Shown: positions 1 to 9,300 of the stretch, in pieces
How the letters are laid out: each line of letters begins with the position of its first letter
Numbering within the stretch: position 1 is the first letter of the stretch
From: CATQHP01 sp965214915
GTDB lineage: Bacteria > Acidobacteriota > Terriglobia > Bryobacterales > UBA6623
Direction: 5' to 3'
DNA: 64,000 nucleotides
NCBI GenBank assembly: GCA_965214915.1
Contig: CBDCCP010000001.1
Span: forward strand, 2,232,001 to 2,296,000
Made by a program: the position numbers and the translations under genes
Notes under the pieces: model-generated
Database searches by the model: none
The model's input: only the letters and a program-made list of their open reading frames with translations
Told to the model about the DNA's origin: nothing

Positions 1-145
1 TTCGGGGGGCCACGGCTTGCACCCTCGACCAGTAGGGCATGTGCTTTGCGGCGCAGTCCGGCAGGATGGATAGCAGCAGCAGGAGCGCAAGCCCGTTGGC
101 CGCGGTCTTGCCGAAGAGCCTCCCGCGGTTCCCCGTGCGACTCAT
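1..145 (-). CDS. N-terminus of a putative secreted/lipoprotein, cut by window edge
   Basis: An ATG at 145 opens a frame that reads left without a stop to base 1 (48 codons visible). The start is basic (residues 2-13 contain R3, R7, R9, K13), followed by a hydrophobic run ALLLLLSIL (residues 20-28) and a cysteine at residue 31, so it looks like a Sec or lipoprotein signal peptide. The lipobox would be LPDC, which is atypical. A GAGG lies 8 nt upstream of the ATG as a plausible ribosome binding site. The family cannot be named from this piece. The gene is divergent from the cyclophilin genes to its right. Confidence 0.55.
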   Translation of the reverse strand, partial: MSRTGNRGRLFGKTAANGLALLLLLSILPDCAAKHMPYWSRVQAVAPR

Positions 146-593
146 TGCAGCGACCTCAGGGTAACCCGAAGTTCCTGGTTCAAAACAACTGGAAGACCTC
201 CTCTCGCTACCTCGCCGCTGCGCATGCAACGCAACAGGTTAACACGGATTAGCACATGTTAAGCAAATACGCTGCGCCAGGCGTTTGGGTTTCGCGATCG
301 GTATAAAATCCCTGGAGCGTCTCCTCCCGCTTGGCCTATCTTGCCGATCCCGGCGGCGCCCGCGGGCGGAGACGGGCCGCGGAAAGCCGCCTTCAACCGC
401 GGCGTGCGGCCGATTCTTGCAAACCGCCGCCGCGCCTGCCGGCTACCGAGTCCGTAACGCCTCTCGAAGCCCGCGAGAGCAGTTGAAACAGACAAGTCCG
501 CGCAACTTTCGCCACGAGTTGCCGAACATCCGGTAAACTGGAGTTCTCTCGTTTCAAGCGCGCTTACGCCCGCGCGGAAGGAACCCGAACGCC
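146..593. other. Intergenic region, no gene seen
   Basis: About 450 bases between two divergent genes. Short frames exist on both strands but have arginine/proline-rich composition and no ribosome binding site, so I do not call them. The region holds a TATAAA-like hexamer at 302-307 without a convincing -35 partner, and a degenerate copy of the dispersed repeat described elsewhere (484-520). Promoters for both flanking genes should lie here. Confidence 0.5.
484..520 (+). repeat. Degenerate copy of dispersed intergenic repeat
   Basis: The stretch opens with TTGAAACAGACAAGTCC and continues with a C-rich GCGC...CTTTCGCCACGAG segment. It resembles the repeat copies at 46660-46697 (AAACAGACGAGTCCCGCGG) and 3551-3621 (CAGTCCCGCGGCGAAAG). 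The match is partial, so membership is tentative. Confidence 0.3.
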
Positions 594-1319
594 ATGCTTC
601 GCACATTGCTCTTTGTTCTGTCTCTCGCCGCTCTCATCGCGGGCTTGGTCTGGATGCCCGGCTGCGGCAGCTCGGACGCCCCGCCGGAAATCAGCGAGCC
701 GGAGCCCGCCGCCAAGGTCGCCCCCCCGCCCGAGCCGGAGCCCGAACCCGAGCCGGAGCCCGAACCGGAAGTGCAAGAGGCCCCGCCGCCCGAACCCGAA
801 CCGGCGCCCAAGCCCGCCGGCCCGCCCAAGGTGGTGATGGCCACCAGCCACGGCGACATGACCATCGAGCTTTACCCCGACAGGGCGCCCGAAACGGTCG
901 AGAACTTCCTGCAATACGTCGACGACAAGTTTTACGACGGCACCATCTTTCACCGGGTCATGCCCCGCTTCATGATTCAGGGCGGCGGATTCGATCCCGG
1001 CATGAGAGAAAAGCCCACGCGCGAACCGATTCAGAACGAGTCGGCCAACGGACTCTCGAACCTGCGCTACACCATCGCCATGGCGCGCACCTCGGCCCCC
1101 CACAGCGCGACCGCGCAGTTCTTCATCAACCACGTTACGAACCAAGCGCTCGACCGCGATCAGGCCAGAGACGGCTGGGGGTACTGCGTTTTCGGCAAAG
1201 TCATCGCGGGCTCCGATACGGTCGAAGCCATCGCTAAAGTCTCCACCGGAAACGCCCGCGGACACGCCAACGTGCCTACGTCGGACGTGCTCATCGAGTC
1301 CGTCCGCCGCGCCGATTAG
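594..1319 (+). CDS. Cyclophilin-type peptidyl-prolyl isomerase, lipoprotein with Pro-Glu linker
   Basis: 241 residues. Residues 1-23 form a lipoprotein signal peptide ending in the lipobox MPGC, so the protein is probably anchored by Cys24 and exported. Residues about 30-75 are an extreme Pro/Glu linker of alternating PEPEPE units, likely extended and rigid. Residues 77-241 are a cyclophilin domain with the core motifs FHRVMPRFMIQGG (catalytic Arg) and TAQFFIN, so it should catalyse proline cis-trans isomerisation on extracytoplasmic substrates. The start has GGAAGGA upstream. A second, cytoplasmic-looking cyclophilin follows 20 bp downstream and the two are about half identical by eye, suggesting an operon born from tandem duplication. 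Confidence 0.9.
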   Translation: MLRTLLFVLSLAALIAGLVWMPGCGSSDAPPEISEPEPAAKVAPPPEPEPEPEPEPEPEVQEAPPPEPEPAPKPAGPPKVVMATSHGDMTIELYPDRAPETVENFLQYVDDKFYDGTIFHRVMPRFMIQGGGFDPGMREKPTREPIQNESANGLSNLRYTIAMARTSAPHSATAQFFINHVTNQALDRDQARDGWGYCVFGKVIAGSDTVEAIAKVSTGNARGHANVPTSDVLIESVRRAD

Positions 1320-1339
1320 CGCCGCCGGAAACCAGAACC

Positions 1340-1855
1340 ATGCCGACAAGCAACCGATCCGTAGTTTCGCTCGACACGTCGAAGGGCGTCATCAAGATCG
1401 AGCTCAACGCCGAAAAAGCGCCCCAAACCGTCGCGAATTTTTTGCAGTACGTCGACAGCGGGCACTACGACGGTACGATCTTCCATCGCGTCATCTCCAA
1501 TTTCATGGTCCAGGGCGGCGGCATGAATGCCGACATGCGCGAAAAAGCGACCCGCGGCCCGATCCCCAACGAAGCCGACAACGGCTTGGCCAACGACCGC
1601 GGCACGATCGCCATGGCGCGCACATCGGATCCGCACAGCGCGACGGCGCAATTTTTCATCAACGCCGTCGCCACCAACGGCTTCCTGAATCACCGCTCGA
1701 AGACTCCGCAGGGTTGGGGATACTGCGTTTTCGGCAAAGTCATCGAGGGCCTCGAGGTGGTCGACGCGATCCGCCAAGTGCGCACCGGGCGGATGGGCCG
1801 GCACGACGACGTCCCCGTCGAACCGGTAACGATCGACGCGATCCGCCGCGCTTAG
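1340..1855 (+). CDS. Cyclophilin-type peptidyl-prolyl cis-trans isomerase
   Basis: 171 residues, a single cyclophilin domain without signal peptide, so probably cytoplasmic (PpiB-like). Core motifs are visible: FHRVISNFMVQGG with the catalytic arginine, TAQFFIN, and the GWGYCVFGKV strand shared with the upstream lipoprotein. It lies 20 bp after the lipoprotein cyclophilin and probably shares its transcript. Length fits single-domain bacterial cyclophilins (about 160-180). Confidence 0.92.
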   Translation: MPTSNRSVVSLDTSKGVIKIELNAEKAPQTVANFLQYVDSGHYDGTIFHRVISNFMVQGGGMNADMREKATRGPIPNEADNGLANDRGTIAMARTSDPHSATAQFFINAVATNGFLNHRSKTPQGWGYCVFGKVIEGLEVVDAIRQVRTGRMGRHDDVPVEPVTIDAIRRA

Positions 1856-1894
1856 CTGCGGAATCCGGGACTGAAGCGGTTCAAATCTGAACGA

Positions 1895-2148
1895 TCACGC
1901 TTCGGGTTTTCCTCGCTGAGTAAATCCCGCGAACAGTCCTTCGAGCCGCGCCATGCGCTCCCGCAATTCCGCAATGTCACGGCCCGTGCTTCCCGCAGTT
2001 CCGCGATATCGCGCGTCGTGCTTTCCCGTAGGGCGGCGATCGCGTTGCGGGTCTCTTTTGGGGCTTCGCGGTTCTCTCGCTGCCCGCGCCACAGTTGGAT
2101 AGACAACGCAACCGCAACGCCGAAGATCGAAAGCAATTCCGGGGTCAC
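1895..2148 (-). pseudogene. Small membrane-anchored coiled-coil protein, frameshifted
   Basis: A short leftward gene split over two frames. From a possible GTG start at 2148 it reads a hydrophobic segment (LLSIFGVAVALSIQLW), then charged heptad-like sequence ending RESTTRDIAELRE. It continues in the next frame as GRDIAELRERMARLEGLF to a TGA at 1895-1897. Adding one A in GGGAAGCACGG (about 1990-1997) would make the repeat RESTxRDIAELRE perfect, so the break is most simply a 1-base deletion. Small proteins with a one-pass membrane anchor plus a short coiled coil ending ERMARLEGL are common in bacteria; their function is not known to me. The start is uncertain. Confidence 0.5.
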
Positions 2149-2225
2149 GCCCGGATTCCAGCATTCCGCCAAGGCGGCCGCAGACCGCCGGACGCAGGAG
2201 CTTGCCGCGCCTGCTCGCACCGCCG

Positions 2226-3485
2226 CTACCCCGCCTTTCGCAGTCCCCGCTTGGGCAGCATGGCGATGGCCGCGGCCCCGAACGCCGCCAGTCCGAACAC
2301 TGCCCACAGGGCTTTCCCATAGCCGCCCCAGTTCGCCGCCAGCGAAGCAATCACGCGGGGCGTCCAGAACTGGGTAATCGTATCGCTCGGCAGAATCGCC
2401 GACATCGCCTTGCCCAAGGTCGCCAAGCCGAAGACGTCGGCGGTCATCAACGGAATCAGCATGTAATCCGCCCCCATCGCGAAGCCGAAAACAATGGCGA
2501 ACACATAGACCATGCCCGACTGCTCGGGGGTGACCAGGAACAGCAGCGGAATCGCCGCGGCGACAACCATGTATGTCGCCAGCATGACGTACTTGCGCGG
2601 CAGTCTGTCCGAAAGATAGCCCGCCAGCAAGCGGCCGGCGATGCTCGACAGTAGATACGAAGTCGAGGCGCTCGCCCAGATCGCATCGCGCTGGGCTTGC
2701 TCGACGAACCCCTGTTCCTCGAAAACGAATTTCATCAGGAAGTTGACCGCCGCAATCGACCCGATCGAAGCCGCGCTGCCGACCAGCAGAAACCAGAACG
2801 CCGGTTTGCCGGCCAGATAGGCGAAACTCCGCGGTTCGCCCTGCTCATGCGGCGCGGGCTCGACTGCCGGCTCAGCGGCGCGAGCCACGCCGTCCGGCAA
2901 TTGCCCCATGTCTTGCGGCTTGTCCTTGAGCGCGAAAAGCGCCAGCGGCCAGGCAATCAACAGCAGAAAACTGAGGTAGTGCAGCGCCTCGGTGTATTCC
3001 ATCCGGGCCGCAAGCCGGGGCGCCAACTGGTTGCCCAACGCCCCCACCACGGCGACGCCGACGTAGGCGATGCCCATCGCGCTGCCGCGTTTCTTCTTGT
3101 ACCAATTCGAAATGATGACCTGATGCGGAATCGGCCCCGCCAGGAAGTACCCGAACATATACAGGCACCACGCCCCGTAGTACTCATAGACGTTCCCGCT
3201 CAGCCGCGAGAACCACTGAAACGCCAGGAACGTCAGGCCCGTGCCGATCAGAATCAACTTTTTCGGACTGACCTTGGGCACGATCACCGGCCCCACCCAA
3301 ATCGACAGCAGAACGGCGATCGGCGCGCCGGTCGTCACCAGTTGTTCGCTCCAACCGTGCCCGTCGCGGAAGTAGTCGAAGAAAAAGGCAATGTTGTAGT
3401 ACGGAAATCCGGTCGACAAGCCGAACGTGACGAAACACGCCGCAACGATCCAAGGGCCGTAAAACGGCTTCTGAGTTTCTTCCAT
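2226..3485 (-). CDS. MFS transporter (oxalate/formate antiporter-like subgroup)
   Basis: 419 residues from the ATG at 3485, chosen because GGGAGG sits just upstream and the sequence becomes membrane protein-like from there (the longer upstream frame is arginine-rich and not credible). About 12 hydrophobic segments are spread over the length, with a charged central loop (roughly residues 195-225) between two six-helix halves. A KKRGSAMGIAY segment resembles the RxG motif of MFS half junctions. The overall look matches monocarboxylate/OFA-type MFS carriers, but the substrate cannot be told from sequence. No operon partner. Confidence 0.8.
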   Translation of the reverse strand: MEETQKPFYGPWIVAACFVTFGLSTGFPYYNIAFFFDYFRDGHGWSEQLVTTGAPIAVLLSIWVGPVIVPKVSPKKLILIGTGLTFLAFQWFSRLSGNVYEYYGAWCLYMFGYFLAGPIPHQVIISNWYKKKRGSAMGIAYVGVAVVGALGNQLAPRLAARMEYTEALHYLSFLLLIAWPLALFALKDKPQDMGQLPDGVARAAEPAVEPAPHEQGEPRSFAYLAGKPAFWFLLVGSAASIGSIAAVNFLMKFVFEEQGFVEQAQRDAIWASASTSYLLSSIAGRLLAGYLSDRLPRKYVMLATYMVVAAAIPLLFLVTPEQSGMVYVFAIVFGFAMGADYMLIPLMTADVFGLATLGKAMSAILPSDTITQFWTPRVIASLAANWGGYGKALWAVFGLAAFGAAAIAMLPKRGLRKAG

Positions 3486-3550
3486 GATCCTCCCCCGATG
3501 TGGAAGGGAATAGTGTACCCGATACCGCCGCAGCGCGCGGGACTTGCGAG

Positions 3551-3621
3551 CAGTCCCGCGGCGAAAGTCCCGTGGGCGGCGCGGCGGGCTCCCGTGGTGT
3601 TTTCCCGGCCCGCGCAAGCGG
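3551..3621 (+). repeat. Dispersed intergenic repeat, copy A
   Basis: Begins CAGTCCCGCGGCGAAAG, continues through CCCGTGGGCGGCGCGGCG and ends CGGCCCGCGCAAGCGG. The inverted copy at 31399-31472 shares almost the whole length, and 46660-46697 shares the first half. It lies in the 295-base gap between the MFS gene and the AI-2E permease, which holds no gene that I can see. Confidence 0.6.
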
Positions 3622-3780
3622 TTCGGCGAGAAGTGAGGAGGGAGGCGATCCGGGAGATCGCCCCCGACTGTCTTTCCGGCCCGCGCTAACGCCGCCTGCG
3701 TGTTGCCGCGGGACGGCGGTCTTGCTATCCACTATCCACTGCCCGCGCAAGTGGGCTGCTAGGCTTGAAGTGCGCCGCTT

Positions 3781-4821
3781 ATGCCCCAAGACCGCTTGCG
3801 AACGGTGAACGGAATCGTGGCCGCAGCGGCTCTCGTGATTCTCATCGCGGGGATCCGCGCCGCCGCCGCCCTCGTCGTCCCGTTCCTGCTTTCGATTTTC
3901 ATCGCGGTCCTTTGCGCGCCGCTCGTCTTCTGGCTGACCGGGCGCAAGGTTCCGACGGCGGCCGCCGTTCTGTTGGTGATCTCGGGAGTGCTTGGCGTCG
4001 GCGGTCTGATCGGCGGCATCGTAAGCGCTTCCATCGACGACTTCTCCCAGCGCCTGCCCGCCTACCAGCAGCGTCTTCGGGCCGAGATCGCAGAACCCGC
4101 GGCCTGGATCGAGCAACTCGGCCTGGAGCGTTACGGCATCGACGTCTCTCTCGACGCCCTGGGGGATGTCGTCGACCCTGCCGCAGCCATGGATATCGCC
4201 GGCAATGCCCTCAAGGAAATCGGCAGTTTTCTGACGAACATGCTGCTGATCCTGCTCACGGTCATCTTCATCCTGCTGGAAGCATCGGGTTTCCGCGCCA
4301 AGCTCGACGCCGCGTTCGGCAACGCCCACTCGACCTTCAGCGGGTTCGGCGCATTCGCAAGCAGCGTCAAGCACTATCTAGCAATCAAGACGGCCGTGTC
4401 CCTGCTCACCGGCTTGGTTGTCACGTTGTGGCTGTGGTTCCTCGGAGTCGACTTCCCGATCCTTTGGGGGCTGTTTGCGTTCCTGTTCAATTACATCCCC
4501 AACATCGGCTCCATCATTGCCGCGGTTCCGGCGGTTTTATTGGCTTTTATCCAATACGGCGCGGGCGCCGCGCTGCTCGCGGCCGGCGGCTATGTTGCCG
4601 TCAACGTCGTCATAGGCAACTTCGTCGAGCCCAAATTCATGGGCGAAGGGCTGGGCCTCTCGCCGCTGGTGGTTTTTCTCTCGCTGGTGTTCTGGGGCTG
4701 GCTGTTGGGGACCGTCGGCATGCTGCTCTCCATCCCGCTGACGATCACCGTCAAAATCGCCCTCGAGAGCAACCCCGATACGCGCTGGGCAGGCATCCTG
4801 CTGGGGCCGTCGAAGACCTGA
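3781..4821 (+). CDS. AI-2E family transporter (PerM/TqsA-like permease)
   Basis: 346 residues. Two to three hydrophobic segments at the N-terminus (residues 10-55) are followed by another near 65-80, a soluble middle region with a short amphipathic stretch, then at least four more segments in the C-terminal half, including the conserved-looking LFNYIPNIGSIIAAVP block. This arrangement is typical of the AI-2E transporter family (UPF0118), whose members export autoinducer-2 or act as Na+/H+ antiporters; the substrate here is unknown. The start has only a weak ribosome binding site. No clear operon. Confidence 0.85.
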   Translation: MPQDRLRTVNGIVAAAALVILIAGIRAAAALVVPFLLSIFIAVLCAPLVFWLTGRKVPTAAAVLLVISGVLGVGGLIGGIVSASIDDFSQRLPAYQQRLRAEIAEPAAWIEQLGLERYGIDVSLDALGDVVDPAAAMDIAGNALKEIGSFLTNMLLILLTVIFILLEASGFRAKLDAAFGNAHSTFSGFGAFASSVKHYLAIKTAVSLLTGLVVTLWLWFLGVDFPILWGLFAFLFNYIPNIGSIIAAVPAVLLAFIQYGAGAALLAAGGYVAVNVVIGNFVEPKFMGEGLGLSPLVVFLSLVFWGWLLGTVGMLLSIPLTITVKIALESNPDTRWAGILLGPSKT

Positions 4822-4891
4822 GATAGCCGAAAGCCGCGCGCGGCCATGTGCCGGTTCAGATAGATGTGAGACGCCGCGAGCCGGCGTCAGA

Positions 4892-5030
4892 GGGCCATCG
4901 CCCTCCTACCGGGTCATAGTTTTTGCGGCGGGGCGGGTTCAGTCAAGGGCGCGCCCGCCAGGGCGCGGCGTAGCGTACCCTTGACGGGTTCCGTCCCGCC
5001 GCGTACACCGCTCATAGAGGGCGATGGCCC
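4892..5030. repeat. 139-bp MITE-like imperfect inverted repeat
   Basis: The outer arms GGGCCATCGCCCTC (4892-4905) and GAGGGCGATGGCCC (5017-5030) are perfect reverse complements. Inner arms also pair: GCGGCGGGGCGGGTTCAGTC plus AAGGG on the left against the reverse complement GCGGCGGGACGGAACCCGTC plus AAGGG on the right. The whole unit could fold into one long hairpin. No protein is encoded. It sits within the left flank of the IS481-like element. Confidence 0.6.
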
Positions 5031-5150
5031 GCTCTTCGAGGTGGAGCCCGGCCGGATCGACAGGGGGGGCGGCCGGCCAGGGGTTGCCTCCGCAGGTGGG
5101 GTTCTCCGAAGCTCGTAGAAGAACAACCCAACGAGCGAAAGGAGAACCCC

Positions 5151-6164
5151 ATGCAGGTTTTTGGCCTACCGAGACAGGTTATCAGCAGTGCCCGCGTTGC
5201 GGCGCAGTTGGGAGAGGGAAAAGTCGATGCGGCCCTGGAGAGCCGGCGCGACGCGGTGCGGCGCTGGCGCGAGGCCAGGGCGCAGGGGCTGAGCGCGCAG
5301 GCGGCGGCGGACGCGGTGGGCGTATCCCGCGCCACGCTCTATCGCTGGCGCAAGCAGCCTGAACTGCGTTCCCGACGGCCCCGCAAGCTGTGCCGGCCGC
5401 GCTGGAGTCCAGCGCTGGTGGAGCGCGTCGAAGCCCTGCGGGAAGACAACCCGGTGTGGGGCAAACGCAAGCTCGGCCCGCTGTTGCGCGCCGAGGGCCA
5501 TGCCCTCTCCGACAGCACCGTCGGGCGCATCCTGGCCCGCCTGGTGCGCCGCGGACGCCTGCAACCCGTCTTCGTCTTCCGCCGCCCGCCCGGCCGAACC
5601 CGCCGCGCCCGCCGCCCCTATGCGCGCCGCTTACGCGCCGCGCTGCCCGCCAAAGCGCCCGGCGAGGCCGTCCAGATCGACACCCTCTCGCTCACTCTGC
5701 TGCCCGGCAAGACCATCAAACACTTCACCGCCCTCGATCGCTACTCCCGCTGGACCGCTGCTATGGCCGCCTCCCAGGCCACCTCCGCTTCCGCCGCTCG
5801 CTTCCTCGACAAACTCGTTCAATCCGCCCCCTTCCCCATCCGCGCCATCCAGGTCGACGGCGGTTCCGAGTTCCAGAAAGACTTCGAGAACGCCTGCCAA
5901 CAGCGCCGCATCGACCTCTACGTCCTGCCTCCCCGAAGCCCCCAACTCAACGGCCGCGTCGAGCGCATGCAAGCCACCTGGCGCTACGAGTTCTACTCCG
6001 TCTACTCCCTGCCCCACCGCCTCCAGCAACTCAACCCCCTGATCGACGCCTTCGCCCACCGCTACAACCACCACCGCCCCCATGACGCCCTTGACTCCCG
6101 CTCCCCTATCCAGTACCTTCATAACCACAGCTTCGGTATTCCCCCGCCGTCTCATATGTCCTGA
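5151..6164 (+). CDS. IS481-like transposase (HTH plus DDE integrase core)
   Basis: 337 residues. An N-terminal helix-turn-helix (AAADAVGVSRATLYRWRKQ, about residues 45-65) is followed by a second winged-helix-like segment (WGKRKLGPLLRAEG). The integrase core has the three acidic residues in expected contexts: VQIDTLSL, IQVDGGSEF and LNGRVERM (D, D, E). It ends with the YNHHRPHDAL motif common to IS3/IS481 transposases. A strong AAAGGAGAA precedes the ATG. The frame is intact, so the element may be active. Confidence 0.88.
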   Translation: MQVFGLPRQVISSARVAAQLGEGKVDAALESRRDAVRRWREARAQGLSAQAAADAVGVSRATLYRWRKQPELRSRRPRKLCRPRWSPALVERVEALREDNPVWGKRKLGPLLRAEGHALSDSTVGRILARLVRRGRLQPVFVFRRPPGRTRRARRPYARRLRAALPAKAPGEAVQIDTLSLTLLPGKTIKHFTALDRYSRWTAAMAASQATSASAARFLDKLVQSAPFPIRAIQVDGGSEFQKDFENACQQRRIDLYVLPPRSPQLNGRVERMQATWRYEFYSVYSLPHRLQQLNPLIDAFAHRYNHHRPHDALDSRSPIQYLHNHSFGIPPPSHMS

Positions 6165-6303
6165 TCCCGCACAGGCCATTGCGTTGCCGGATGTGGTACT
6201 TTAGGCGGTTCCATACTCGCACGGATGCGACGCCTGCGCGACGCCCGCCGCAACCAGCCCCCGGCGGCGCCGCGCAAACCATGAAAACCATCGGGAGATC
6301 ATC

Positions 6304-9300
6304 ATGAAGAAATCGGTTTTTTCGGCCGCAACGGCGGCATTGCTGTTGCTGGCGCCCGTACTTTGCCGCGGCCAGGTATCCACCGCCGGCATCAACGGCA
6401 CCGTGACCGATCCGCAAGGGTCGGTCATCCCGGGCGCCGAGCTCACCTTGACGAACGTGGAAACGGGCATCGTTACGCGCTCGGAGACTACGGCAACCGG
6501 ACTTTACCGCTTCCAGAATATCCAGGTCGGGCGGTACACGCTGCAAGCCTCCGCCGAGGGGTTTTCCACCCAGCGCTTGGAGGAATTTACATTGACCGTA
6601 AACCAACAGACGACGCTCGATTTCGCCCTCGAGGTCGGCGCCGTTACCGAAACCGTCGAGGTTCAGGCGGCGGCGGTTCAATTGCAGAGTTCCTCCGCCG
6701 AGCTCGGCCAGCAGGTCGAAGAGAAGCAGGTACGGGACTTGCCGCTGAACGGACGCAACTTCACCCAGATGTTGATGCTCAACCCGGGCACCGTCATGGT
6801 GCGGCCGCGGGGCAGTCAGTCGCTCAGCTATACCCGTCCGGTAGGCGAGGCGGCGAACCCGTCGGTCAACGGCCAGAACAACCGCACCAACGTGTTCATG
6901 CTCGACGGCGTGGCCAATTTCGAGACCTTCGGCAACGCCTACGCCGTTCCGCCGATCCTGGACGCCATTCAGGAATTCAAGGTGCAGTCGCACAACGACC
7001 AAGCCGAAACGGCGATGGGCTCGGGCGGAACGGTGAACGTGGTGACCAAATCGGGCACCAACGAGCTGCACGGAACGGTCTGGTACTTCCACAAGAACGA
7101 CGCCTTCAACGCTCGGCAGTTCAATCTGGCGGAGGTCAACCCCTTCAAGCAGCACCAGTACGGCGCCACGGCGGGAGGGCCGATCGTGCGCAACAAAACG
7201 TTCTTCTTCGGCGCGTTTCAAGGCTACCGCTTCACCCGTCCGGCGCAGCAGTTCTACAACGTGCCCAGCGCGGCCATGCTCGGCGGCGACTTCCAGGATG
7301 CAGGCCGCGATATCTTCGATCCGGCGTCCACCAGAGTGGGCGAGGGCGGCGTCTTCGTCCGCGACCAGTTCGCCAATAACAGAATTCCCTCCGACCGCAT
7401 CAGTCAGAACATGGTCGACTACCTGCGCCTGACCAACCTGCCGCAGCCGAAGCAGACGGCGCGGCCGGACTTCAACGCCGTGGATACGCGCAACAATACG
7501 ATCGACCAGGAAGAATGGCAGGTGAAAGTCGATCACCACTTCAGCGCGAAAGATATGGTCTGGTTCCGTTTTAGCCAACTCGACCAGCGCAACAACAACA
7601 CCGGCGGCCGCGAAGGGCTGGTCCTGGCGCGCGGCCAGCAAGCGGTGAACATGGCGGCCAGTTGGGTGCATATCGTCGATCCCACGTCGACCTTCCAGGT
7701 GCAGTTTGGACGGTCTTACAGCAACATCCCGTCGGACCGCGAATTTCTCGATATCGACGCAGAGGCCGTGGCGCAGCAGGTAGGCATCCCCTCCGGGATT
7801 TTGCAGTACCGCGACGGCCCCGTGCTGTCTGGCATTTCCGCCGACGCCTACTTCGGCGGCACGCCGATTATCGCCACCAACCGCCCCGCGGACAACTGGC
7901 AGTTGAAAGGCAACTTTTCCAAGATCGTGGGCAACCATACGTTCAAGGTCGGCGTTGACTTCATGAAGGCCACGATGCGCCGCACACAGGCGTCGCACGG
8001 TTCGGCGTTCGCCCAGTTCGAGACGGCCGATCTGCAAAATACCGCGACTACCGGCGACTCCATCGCCTCGCTGCTGCTCAACGCCGTGAACAGATCGAGC
8101 CGCCGCAACATTCTCGAATCGCTGCGTTTCGCCGGGAACCTCGGAATCTTCGTGCAGGACTCCTGGAAGGTCAGCCAGAAGCTGACGGTCAACCTGGGCG
8201 TGCGCTTCGACCGCGCCTGGGTTCCGCAATACGGCACCGAAGAGGACGGCAACATCTTCACCGGCAACGCCAACACCGACACCGGACAATACGGCATCCT
8301 GCTGACTCCGGGGCCTTGCGCCCAGGTCGGCGGCGCGCCGTGCATTCCGACCGCGGACGGCAGCCTGCCCCAGAACGTGTTCTCGGTCAACGGCGGCACG
8401 CTGATCCCCGGCCGCGGCAACATGTTCGGCCCCCGCGTCGGCATCGCCTACCGCATCAGCGACAAGACGACGATCCGCACCTCCGGCGGCATCGTTTACG
8501 ACAACTGGGCCGGCATCTACCAGAGCGCCCGCGGCATCGGCGGAAACTGGCCCGACGTTTCGGTGACCCGCTTCGGGAATCTGAACTCGCCCACGGCCAG
8601 CAACCTGTTCCCGGGAGTGGGCGCGTTCGACTCCTCGCTGGGACAGTCGGACGTTCCCGCGCCGACCCCGTTTAATACCCAGTGGTGGTTTGTCGACCCG
8701 GAATTCCAGCAGGCTTACTCGATGCAGTGGAATTTCGGCGTACAGCATCAGCTTGCCGACGCTACCGTAGTCGAGCTCAACTACGTCGGTTCCGGCGGCC
8801 GCGACCTGTCTCTCGGCGGGCGGCGCAATACGGCCGTAACTCCCGGCCCGGGAGACCCGCAAGACCGCATGAGGTTCCCCTACATGCGCCCCACGTTCTT
8901 CGAGAAATCCATCGGACGGAACAATTACAACTCGCTCCAGTTTTCGCTGAAACGCAGCTTCAGCGACGGACTGGCGGCGACCATCGCCTATACCTACGGC
9001 AAGTCGATCGATATCGGTTGCTCGGGATTCTTCGGAACCGAGGGCTGCTCCATCCAGAACGAATACGATCTGAACTCCCAACGCAGCGTTTCGGCAAACG
9101 ACATCACGCACAACTTCGTGATGAGCTACGTGTACGAGTTGCCGTTCGGCAAGGGCGCCATGGATACCGGCAGCCCCGGCCTGAACGCGGTTATCAGCGG
9201 CTGGCAGTTCAACGGGCTGATCAACTTCCGCCAAGGCCTGCCCTACAACGTAGTCGTCCCCGGCGACTTGGCCAACATCTTCAACGCGGGTACTTACTTG

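Larger units (their letters stand above)
4856..6164 (+). mobile_element. IS481-like insertion sequence (tentative ends)
   Basis: The transposase gene at 5151-6164 is flanked by imperfect inverted ends. The left candidate TCAGATAGATGTGAGACGCCG (4856-4876) resembles the reverse complement of the right end (6145-6164), which reads TCAGGACATATGAGACGGCG. The right end overlaps the transposase stop codon. I see no clear target-site duplication. The left flank also contains a large hairpin element (4892-5030), so the true left end could lie closer to the gene. Confidence 0.5.

Noticed and set aside
46..252. 68-codon frame at the left edge
   Set aside because: Antisense to the signal peptide-bearing partial gene, without a ribosome binding site.
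1869..1890. GGTTCAAATC-like stretch as a second tRNA
   Set aside because: The T-loop-like string has no acceptor, D or anticodon stems around it.
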